28,992 bases of DNA from Tetrahymena thermophila SB210 (Eukaryota > Ciliophora > Oligohymenophorea > Hymenostomatida > Tetrahymenidae): NCBI RefSeq assembly GCF_000189635.1, contig NW_002476035.1:1-28992 (forward strand). Reading direction: 5' to 3'. The notes under the pieces were generated by a model, which did not search any database, was not told the DNA's origin, and saw only the letters and a list, made by a program, of their open reading frames with translations. The position numbers and the translations under genes were made by a program. Position 1 is the stretch's first letter. Each line of letters starts with the position of its first letter. This document shows, in pieces, positions 11,501 through 20,992 of this stretch.

Positions 11501-12552
11501 TTCTACTTTTACTTTGATTATTACTTAATTAATTTCTTATTATATCTTATTTTTTCTTCATTTCTTCCTTCCAAATAACTTATTAATTATGTATTTTTTC
11601 TTCAATATTTAAAAAGTTGCAATTTTATTGGACAAGAAGGAGCATCAGGGTTAGGTTTCGTTTTATCATAGTAATCTAATCTCTCAAATTTGGCACTTCA
11701 TGTTGAGTAAAAACAGTTTATTAGTTTTGGATTATTATATTTTTTAATATAATAATGAATTTATAACAATAAACTCTTTAATTTTCTTATTAACTTTTTA
11801 TTAGATTTTGTTTCTTTTTAATGTGCTATTTTTCTTTCTTTCTTTTTTAATTTAATTCTATCATTTTTTAATTTTCAATTTTTATTTTGATTTATTTTTT
11901 ATTACTTATTTGTTTGGGATTTTGATATTTTTGCATTTAAAAACGAATTGAAATAAATAAAAGTCTTTTTATTAATTTATTTAGGTTTTTATTTGATTTA
12001 TTTTTTTCTTTATTCTGCTTTTGTTATTTTTAGTACTTAATTTAAGTCATTCATATTTTCATGTTTTGATTTATTTTTAATTAATTAATTTCTTATTATT
12101 TAATATTTTTTCTTCATTTTTTCCTTCTGAATAGCTAATAAATAAATTATATATTTTTTCTTCAATATTTAAAAAGTGAAAATTAAATTGGTCCTGTTGG
12201 TGCATTAGGCTTAGGTTTTACTTTAGCAAAGTTCACTAATCTATAAAATTTGGCACTTAATCTCTAGTAAAAACAAACTGTTATTTGTTTTGGTTTTTGA
12301 AAAATAAATAAAACTGTTTTAATTAATTTATTAGCTTTTTTTGATTTATTTTTCTTTATTTAATCAAGTTGAGTTTATTTTATTTACAAATTGAAAATAT
12401 AATATATAATTTAAACATATAATTCTAGTTAATTTTGATTAGTAAGATTTATTTATATTAAAAGATTAAATTAAATCAATCCATCAGAAAAATTGAAAGT
12501 AAAAAGTAAGTGTCTTAAATCAAAAAGATTAGTTATCTTTAAAATATTTTGA
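8591..12552 (+). CDS. LRR protein, gene P (12 exons, 9 single-LRR exons)
   Basis: Exons: 8591-8626, 8687-8736, 9004-9093, 9362-9451, 9723-9812, 10089-10178, 10493-10582, 10871-10963, 11253-11342, 11617-11706, 12177-12266, 12465-12552 (TGA). They total 987 nt, 328 aa. Eight LRR exons are 90 nt and one is 93 (one extra codon). All LRR introns are phase 2, and the intron after exon 1 is phase 0, as in gene A. Each LRR has the NxIG...GAS...LA.CTNLSNLTLxL pattern of ribonuclease-inhibitor-like repeats. The terminal exon ends KCLKSKRLVIFKIF, matching A and C. P is more diverged between repeats than A (for example C-x-N replaced in exons 6 and 10), and its introns (267-314 nt) vary more. No signal peptide or membrane segment seen. 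It converges with gene B downstream. Role unknown beyond LRR-mediated binding. Confidence 0.85.
9561..9595. repeat. (TTTC)n microsatellite in an intron of gene P
   Basis: An almost pure run of TTTC units lies inside the intron between exons 4 and 5 of gene P. Neighbouring introns have shorter TTTC runs at the same place, so this is an expansion of an existing pyrimidine-rich stretch. Confidence 0.85.
11707..12176 (+). other. double-length intron of gene P, site of a lost LRR exon
   Basis: The intron is 470 nt against 267-314 nt for the other LRR introns. Near 11904 the sequence changes directly from typical intron 3' half to typical post-donor sequence (TTTGTTTGGGATTTTGATA), with no acceptor, exon or donor between. 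A 90-nt exon and its splice sites appear to have been deleted, leaving two introns fused. The reading frame is unaffected because the cassette is symmetric. Confidence 0.6.
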
Positions 12553-13113
12553 TGATAATTAGTAAATGATGAAGATAGAATTAACAAATATAAAAATATT
12601 TGAAAAATAAATAGAATATAATATGTTTTTATTAAATTTGTAATTTCATACTCAATATTAAATAAAGATTATGATAATTTTTAAATAAGGTGTTAGCGAT
12701 CTTCCATCTAGAAAATTTTTTTATATTAATTAACTATTCAGCTGTTAAAATAAGATGATCTGTTGTATATATACTTCATCCTTATTTTCTTTTAAATTGA
12801 ATTCAGTTAACTTAAAATAAATAATTATTTAAATAATCTAAAAAATTTTGATGATATTTAGATCTCTAATTTAGGATATTTTGGAATGATATATCATATA
12901 TATCAATATTCTAGGTAAAAAAATAACATGAATAGTTATTTTAATTTATTTATTTGATTTATCTACTGTTTTTTTGACTTCATAAACCTATATATATTTA
13001 AAAATTAATTTTATCAATTTAATATATATGATAAATATCTATATTAAGTAGTTCATATCCCATCTTAAATAGCATATTTTATAGCTGTTAATTATTTAGT
13101 TTCAAAGTCAATT
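12553..13113. other. tail-to-tail spacer between LRR genes P and B
   Basis: The first part resembles the 3' flank of gene A in reverse (GATGATAA-type sequence after the stop), so it is P's 3' UTR. The rest is AT-rich and holds no exon I can support. Both transcripts should terminate here. Confidence 0.45.
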
Positions 13114-16100
13114 TCAAAAAAAAAATATTTAAAAAATTTTAAAATACAAAGTAAATTTTACAGCACTGATATTTATTTTTTTAATTGTGTTATATTGCAT
13201 TAAACATACTTTTTAAAATTAACAACAATAATGTAAATTAATAGATACTTTGCTTATTATTTAATGTAAATATTTTAAAATTTAAATATAAACAAAATTA
13301 GCAAACATAAAAAATATAAATAAATTTTTTATTTTATAAGATATTGAACATAGAAAATGTATTATTTTAATCCCTATATCACTATAGATCTATATTTAAA
13401 TTAACCAGTCTAAGTGATTTTTTAATTTTTGTTTTTAATTTTGGTCTCTCCTTATTGCTTAGATCATCATAAAATAAATCTTAAGACCAATAACTATTGA
13501 AACTAAATATAATTTAGAAAAAACTAAATTTTTATCATTCTGACAAATAAATTTATTTAATTAATTAGTTAAAGAATTACCTTAAATTCAAACTGGTGAA
13601 ATGCTAACATTTAGCTAAAGCTTAGGCAAGTCTAACATAACCATTTATTTTAATATTATTTTTTCTATATTTTTAATTAAAATTAAGTAAATATCAAGCA
13701 AAAGTAGTTAATTAATCAATTAAAACTATTCTCTATTTAAATTAATAACATTAAAAAAAAAGAATTTACTATATTTAAATTTCTAAATGTAAAATATGTC
13801 TTTATTTTTCAAGTGATTTCGAGATAAATCTCACACCTTCGAGACTAATTTAATTTTAGCTTTTCAATATTTAAATAATTTTAATATTTAATTAAAAAAT
13901 CTGTAATATTAAATAAATTTTACTTAAGGTTAAGTTTTAAATATTTTATATTGTAGCATTTTTAAATCAACAGAGAAATATTCTTAGCCCCTTCCACACC
14001 AATACAATTACTTCTATTTATTTTAGATTTATAATAAATATGCTATGATGTACATACATACACACATATTTAAATTTTAATTTATTTATTTATTTACCCT
14101 AAATCTAAACTTAAATTTGTGATATTTTAACATAGTTATAATGAATCAGTGATACTTTTTACATCCTTTCCTTTTTTAAGTCCCATTTCATTTGAGCTAA
14201 TATTTAAAAAACGTTTAAATAAATTCATGCTATAAAAAATGCAAAGGCAATTAATTACTTCAAGTTTAAATTTAAAATTTTCAAATTTTGCATGTTTTTT
14301 AAAGATAAACCAATGAGTTAAGCTTCTGAAACATGTATATGATTGGACCTAAAGGTTTAAAAATGATATTTTTACTTTTTTTGCACAAATAAGAGACGAA
14401 TAAATTTGATAACAACTATTCAGTCAATAATTTAATATTAAATTTTTAAAATATTTTAACTAATTAAGTGATATAAAAAACTAAAGAAGTAAATTTAAAA
14501 ATCAAAAAATTTATCTGAGAATAAGATAAAAATTTACTTTAAAGAAAGATTCATAAAATTAATGTTAGAGCAACTCTACAATCCTTAAGCAATATAAGTT
14601 CCACCTTCCTTGCTTAACTTATTTAGTCTTTTATTGAAAAACTTTTTTATTTCATTTATATGTATTACATTTAAAATTACTCTAAATCAAGAGTTAAAGA
14701 TTTTAGTTTTTAACACTTTTGAAGTATAAATGAAATGTTTTTTGCTCCTTCAGCTTTTATTTCATTTTCACTAATAAAAAAATAGTTGAATAAAATAATA
14801 TTTATTTTTCAATAAATTTTTTGAATGAAGTATTTTTTTCATTTTTTTAAGCAAGCACTTTATTTTAAATTATTTTTTAATTCATTTACTTTAAATTTAA
14901 AAGAATATTATATATAGAATTATAGGGTACTGCCTTTTTCAAGGCTACATACATGAATAATAATAAGATTTATGATTAAAAAAATTATACTTACTGCCTT
15001 CTTATATAAAAATTTCGCTTATTCAAATATGGAAATTACGGTAATTTAATTATATAAAAATATGATAATACCTTAAAATAAGCACTAAATGAGTTATTTT
15101 TTAGCAAAATATAATACTTTCTGCTAAAATAGCAATTTCTTTATCTACAATTTTGTTTTTACTAATTATTTATTTATTTATTAATTTAATTTATAAATAT
15201 TATGTTTTAATTAAAAATTTGCTTTATTACCTTAAATTAATATTCAAACTTTCTAAATTTAATAAATTTTTTAAAGTGTTTGCAAACTTTTAAGTAAGTA
15301 GATCAATTTTGTAATTGCTAATAAAAAATGTCAATATTAAAGAAATTTTAAAAATAAAAAATAATTTTACAAAGAAAAATATCTTGAGAGATTAAGTTCT
15401 AATTTTATTATATTTAACAACTTCCCTATTGCATTTCCTAATAGATTGAAGCATTAATTAGGTTTTGCTGTTGATCTGATTTTAAATGTGTAAAATTTAT
15501 AAAAAGCATTCCAAATCAATTAAGGGTAAATAAATTTTTAGATTAGTGATAATAAATTTAAATTTACAATATGCCTAGCTTCAAACATTGAATTTTTGTC
15601 AATTTTTCTAATACATCTGTAAAATTTTTTTCATTTATCAAACTATAATTATTGCTTAAAATTAAATTTAAAAAAATAAATAAAATCGTATTGAATGAAT
15701 AAAAATTAAATATTTTACCCTAATCTAAGCTTCAAGGTAGTAATATTTAAGCAATTTTATAGAGCTTTTGAAATTATATTAATTCCTTCTTATTAACAAT
15801 CAGGAAACCTTGTATCCATTGAAAAAATTGAATAAGAAATTAAAAAAGAAATAGTTAAAATTTACTCTATATCTAAACTCAAATAAGTTATATTTTAGCA
15901 GCTTATTATTATATTTGCTATATTTTTTATATCCTCAACCCTTAAACTGTAATAACTAAGAAATAATATAATATTATTTTTATTAAATTATTAACAGTTA
16001 GTTAGGATTACAAAATTAAATCACTTAATAATTTACTTACCTTAAATCTAGCTTTAAGTGAGATAGATAAGTACATTTTGACAAACTGCTTGCAATTAAT

Positions 16101-16474
16101 TGAATTACTTTAGACTTTAATTTTTAACAACTCGAATACTGACTAAAAAATTTAAAGTTAAAGAATAAAAAAATCTCAAATCAAAATAATATTTATTTAA
16201 AAGGCATTAAATTAAATACTGAACTTTAAGGACAAATTGTGTTATATCTCTGCAACTTTCTAGTTTATTTGCAATTTCAATACCACATTGATTATATTTC
16301 TTTTTTCTTAATTTATTACAATAAATAGTTATTAGATAAGTGAAAATGCTTTTTTTCAAATAGTTTTATTATAAATAGAAAATCATTTTTTTAGAGAGAA
16401 AAGAAATTTAGAATTTATTTTTTTTACTTTTGTTTGTAAAAGTTTTTTAATACTCCAATTATAATCTAATTCAT
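13114..16474 (-). CDS. diverged LRR protein, gene B (about 19 exons)
   Basis: Exons in transcript order: 16474-16428, 16306-16220, 16130-16041, 15955-15866, 15808-15719, 15642-15568, 15475-15371, 15317-15231, 15161-15072, 15000-14890, 14770-14681, 14627-14538, 14348-14259, 14196-14098, 14013-13924, 13859-13770, 13664-13581, 13457-13383, 13252-13114. They total 1719 nt, 572 aa, with no TGA inside. Nine internal exons are exactly 90 nt, and all internal exons share the 1-base/2-base split of genes A, P and C. LRR cores include LLIQKCYNIKYLKLNL, ILQKCQKLKSLTLDL and SLSKCTYLSHLKLDL. Introns are short (53-191 nt) and unlike those of A/P/C, so this is an older, independent family member. Internal exons are well supported by phase and motif. 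The first (MNQIIIGVLKNF) and last exons are chosen only by frame and splice sites and are uncertain. The 105- and 111-nt exons have odd N-terminal halves. Confidence 0.68.
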
Positions 16475-18622
16475 TTTAAATTAACAATATTTTTATGAAT
16501 TTAATTATTATTGGAAATTTTTGTTTCACAAATAATTTAGATTAATATAAAATTCTAATAACTATAAAAAATCTAATTAAAAAATGAAAATGACTAAAAA
16601 ATTAATTACTCTAAATTTATTAAGATTCTTTTCTAATCTTAGATTCTGAAAAGTTAGTTAATATTATATATTTTAACCATTTCTGAAATGAATTCGTTTA
16701 AATTATTGGCCAATTATTTGTTAAATTAATTAATTATTATTTTCAGATAATAATTAGTTTTTCATAAATTTCTAAATTTTTATATGTATTAAAAATAAAT
16801 TCAATACAATTTTGCTAAAACCTATTAAATTATTTTTATCTCTAAATTTACCAGCTATTTAAAATAAAATGTACCAAACTAAAAAACAAAAAAGCAAAAA
16901 TTAAAATTAATAACATTTAACATATAGTAAAGCAAACAAGATTAAAATTTATTTTCTCTTATGGTTTTGAAAATTTTATTAAACTATCTAAGCATAAACT
17001 TATCTTCTTTAATAAATTGTTAAGTTGATAGTAAAATATAATAACATTTGTTAAAAATTTTAATATATTCTAAATTGATTGCGTGATGAAAACTTTGAAG
17101 ATGAATTTTTATAAAAAGAACTTTGTGTATAAATAAAAATAAACAGAGTGCCACTTTATTTTTTTATTATTTATTAATAACAGAACCTTCCAATACTATA
17201 TAATTCTAATTAACACTAATTTATTAAATATCTATAAAATATAAATCAATTAGATTAATAACAGTTAAATATTAAAATAAAAAGAGATCAGTTTATGAAG
17301 ATTATAAAATAGAATATTAATTTTAAAAAAAATAATTGAACTAAATTTTATATTTAAATCTTTTAATTTACATTTAATAATGGTAACTAATAAATATAAT
17401 ATAAAAATTATAATGGAATTACATAAACTAGAAAATATAATTAAGTTACTAGAAGAATTTATAGTTTAATTCAAGTAAAAAAAAGTAGCAAATAAATTGC
17501 GTACCTATTTTTTAAGAAGAAAATACTTAAAACTAAAAAATTATTTTTGAAACTAAAAATATAAATTTACTTCCATAGAATTTTCTTTGAAAATAGTATT
17601 AGTAGATCAAATATTTTTAAATAAGTTGTAATAAATTAACATTTTTCACTTACTTTAATTAAAGTAAACATTTTTTCAAAAGTTTGAAGATATATTTAAT
17701 TTTCGTAATTAGATATCTATCCATCCTTTATTTTTGACCAGTTTATATAATAAAAAAAATTCATTCACTTAGATGATTCTAAAATGTAAATCAAAGCTTA
17801 TAAATAAATAAAATATTTGCCAATAAAATTTAATATTTTTAAGTTATTTGTATCATTAAATTTTAATAATCAAAATATATTGAATATATATGGAATTCTC
17901 TCATTTTTATACTATTAAATTGATTAGATTTATTAATGAAATATAAATTAAAAAGGTGTGATCAAATGAAAAAATATCAATTAATGTTAATCTAAAAAAA
18001 ACTTTATTTAGAATAAAACCTTTGTTACATTAAATCTGTAAACTAAGAAATTAATAAAAAAGAATTACAATTTTATCGAATTTGTGTATGCTTAAAAATA
18101 AAATAAAATACAAGAAATTATTTTTATTAAATCAAAGAATTTAAATGCAATAATCATTTTATTAAAATTAGCAAGTAAAAAAGAAAGAAATTAAAATCTA
18201 TTATATGTAATAACAAATCTTCACCTAGTTAGTTAACTTCAGCATTAAAAAATCACATAATAATTTATTTAATCAAATAGGATCTAATATTATTCTCAAA
18301 TATCAAATAAAAATAAACTTAACTTGCTCATCAGGTTATTTACTTTGAATGATGTATTCTTATATTAATATGCATAGAAGATTACTAGTAAAGTAATGAA
18401 CCATTAAAATTAATTAAGAAAGCTTAAAATAGGTTTATAAAATTGGTAAAATCGAAGTTCATCTCGAATTTAAAAATGTAAAATTATAAACGTGATAGAT
18501 ATTGACATAATAAACATGAATGCTAAAAAAAATCAAAAAATATAATGAAAATCAAAAAAAATTAAAAGAAGCAGAATTTAAATTGAAAAAAAGTAAAAAA
18601 TAGACTATAAAATTAAAAAAAT
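16475..18622. other. AT-rich spacer with at most LRR-like scraps
   Basis: No gene can be built here. Two minus-strand stretches look faintly LRR-like. 17654-17724 could be an exon (ATG or acceptor, IFKLLKKCLL, then a GTAAGT donor in the right phase). About 16610-16690 has LRR-like spacing but no consistent splice phase. They may be remains of a further LRR copy or chance. The last few hundred bases must carry the promoter and 5' UTR of the arrestin-like gene. Confidence 0.4.
17654..17724 (-). other. possible isolated LRR-type exon
   Basis: Read on the minus strand, ATG at 17724 opens 23 codons plus two bases and ends at a good GTAAGT donor, the same phase-2 end as the LRR exons. The residues ITKIKYIFKLLKKCLLQL fit an LRR C-terminal half. 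A lone exon with no identified partners is weak evidence. Confidence 0.25.
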
Positions 18623-19849
18623 ATGGGTCAAAGTAATCCTAAGGATAACAGAAGATAAGTTAGGGGAGGTATTTATATTTAGCTTTAAAAGACATACTTT
18701 GTAAGCAACGAAGTTATTCATGGCTTGCTGAATATCAACTTAGAAGAACCGTTTTAAGGTCATATTTTATAAGTAACTCTAAGTGGGGTAGAAGAAACTA
18801 GCTTCACATTTGAAACTCATAGAGAAGGTATAAGAAAAACTATTTAAGCTTAGGGTCATAATGCTTTTCTTAATTTTTAAATTCCTATTTATGATTTCGC
18901 CTAAGGATAATTATAATCTGCATTTGTAATCAATCCATGCTAGTTAGTTATTCCATTTTAATTGGCTATCTCAGATAAAATTCCTTCTTCTGTTTAATAT
19001 TTTTGTAGTGAAAAGATAAAATGTTCTCTAAAATATTCTATTATTGCTGAGATTATTTCAACTGAACCAAATGTTAAACCAGTTTATGGAAGTCAAGAGA
19101 TATTTATCGGGTAATAAATACCTTCTTTTGACTTAACTTTCACAAGCACTGCTTAGTAGCCAGAATTGTGTTACTGCTGTAAGCCAGGATACATTTAGTA
19201 CAGTATAAATAGGAATTAGGAATGCTATTCACCTAATGAGGTGATGAATCTCAGTATGGAAATAGATTTTAGCTAATTTAGTAAAACAGTAAATGAATTA
19301 ACTATAAAATTAGTTGGGCAGTTAAGTATGAAGGCAGATAATACAGTTGTAAATAGAATAATTGAATTAAATGAAAATAGCATTAACGTAAAAGTATAAT
19401 CCTCTTAAATGAAATCTGAAGTTCAATTTAAAATACCTGGCAATATACCCTTAAGTTCTAAAGGATAATTAATTGAAGTCATTTACTACTTATACATTAT
19501 TCCTAAAATAGACACATTTTATTGTGTTTCAGATAGTTCTCCTCATTATTTTGAAATTTAGATAAATCCAAACTCTAACTTATTATAAAATAGTTAAAAC
19601 ATTCCTCAATTACTATAAATTTAAGCTCCTTAAAATTGGAACCCAAATTAGTTATAACCTTCTTAATTTAATTAGAATTAATTACAATTATTTGTTCAAC
19701 AAAAAAATTAATAAAATTAGCAGAATTCATATAATCCACAATATGAAAATAATTTAAATATGATACAACCAAGTACTATGATTTAATAAATTTTGATAAA
19801 ACCATCTGGTTAACCTTAAATGATTAACTAAAATTAAAAGTATATTTGA
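18623..19849 (+). CDS. arrestin-fold protein, single exon
   Basis: One uninterrupted frame of 408 codons from ATG to TGA with many TAA/TAG Gln codons. The first ~175 residues follow the arrestin N-domain pattern: a GGIYIQLQKTYFVSNEVIHG strand pair, then a VTLSGVEETSF segment, a conserved-type His before FLNFQIPIYDF, then VIPFQLAISDKIPSSVQYF and a KCSLKYSIIAEI strand. In the family these correspond to the G.E.T, PF, LPSS and I.Y.I.A.L signatures. A Cys-rich turn (CYCCKPGY, residues 183-190) links to a second beta-rich half. The last ~70 residues are Gln/Asn/Pro-rich and probably disordered. Alpha-arrestin-type proteins act as cytosolic adaptors in membrane-protein trafficking. That role is family knowledge and is not shown here. 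No PPxY motif is seen. Length is typical. The neighbours are unrelated, so there is no functional context. Confidence 0.78.
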
Positions 19850-20992
19850 TGATATTTTATTTATAATTTTAAACTTATAACTTTTTTCAATAAATATTTT
19901 TTAGATTAAATGGATGATATTGAAAAAAAATTATTTTTTAATAAATTTCTATTAAAAAATATTAGAATTAAATTATTTGCTAAATAATTAAATTATGTTA
20001 GATATTACACCCATCCCATTAATATTTAAACTAAAGATATTAATTTTAACAATTATTAATTTATTATTTATTTATTTATTTACTGGCTGTTACTAAAGTG
20101 CAAGATTTAATATTAATCTATCAAATCGCAATGAAAAAGTCAATTAAGATTGTTAATTAATATTAAAATTTTTAATGTTTTTATCTTCTTTTAAATTTAA
20201 ATTTTATTTAATAATCAAATCTAATTAATATGATCAGATAATTAAAAATATTGATCGCAAACAATTCTTTGCTTCATTTTGCTCGAAATAATTACTTTTT
20301 CTTTTATATTTAATTAAATTTTAAAAAATGTTTTAAAGTGATTTTTATTCATATAATTTAAGTTGATTTTAATTTCTTAAATAAACATTTTTAATTTTAT
20401 TTTAAATAGAAAAATGGTGGCATTTTTTTAAAAGTAAATAAACTTGAAAGATATTATGATTTTATGCTTTATTAATTTTAATCAACAGATTTACTTTTTA
20501 TTGAATAAAATTTTATATATTTCTTTAAAAGCACATTAAATCGTTATTATATTTAATATAAACAAATAAAAATAAATAAACAAATCAGTTGTATATTAAT
20601 GTGACAAGCATTCATTCATTGGTTCGTTCATCCATCCATCAGTCCATTCATTAATACATTAAATTAATAAATAATTCATTAATTTTAGATTAATAACATC
20701 TTCATTGAAAGTGATCAAATCTTGTTATCATTCAAGCAAATAAGCAAGCAACGTATAGTTTTGAGATGATTTCAACACAATAAGTGATATCAAAGTGCTT
20801 GCTATTCTTTATATATATTTGGCACATAACATTAACAAAAAATAAATAAAAAAAATAAACAAATAATAATATAAATAAAAATTATTGAGTTTGTCAATAG
20901 AAAAAGATAAAGAATTCAAAATAAATACATATATAATTTGATAAATAATTCAATAAGAAAGAAAGAAAACTTAAGTAATTAAAAAATTAAAG
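19850..20992. other. AT-rich intergenic region
   Basis: It lies between two plus-strand genes and contains the 3' flank of the arrestin-like gene and the upstream region of the pseudokinase gene. No exon or RNA gene is visible. The only distinct structure is the CATT/CATC-rich stretch listed separately. Confidence 0.5.
20609..20660. repeat. degenerate CATT/CATC tetranucleotide repeat
   Basis: Imperfect CATT, GTTC and CATC four-base units run in phase for about 50 bp, within the upstream region of the pseudokinase gene. It is low-complexity DNA. No coding or regulatory function can be shown. Confidence 0.7.

Larger units (their letters stand above)
3706..12552. repeat. head-to-head inverted duplication of an LRR gene
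   Basis: Genes A (minus) and P (plus) are related over their whole length in opposite orientation: start exon, a 50-nt second exon with the shared LNSSL core, 90-nt LRR exons, similar introns and the same terminal exon. The homology extends past the start codons into the intergenic spacer (roughly 7963-8110 against 8470-8590). The arms are about 4 kb around a centre near 8.27 kb. Copy number and intron sequence have since diverged. Confidence 0.8.

Noticed and set aside
14380..14530. Further LRR exon in the 189-nt intron of gene B
   Set aside because: The only frame ending at a donor has an in-frame TGA or a wrong-phase acceptor, and there is no LRR core.
16610..16690. An additional gene B exon on the minus strand
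   Set aside because: LRR-like residues occur in two frames, but neither gives the phase-2 ends shared by all other exons.
20600..20665. tRNA gene suggested by GGTTCGTTC
   Set aside because: There is no acceptor stem, D-arm or anticodon arm around it. The sequence is a CATT/CATC simple repeat.
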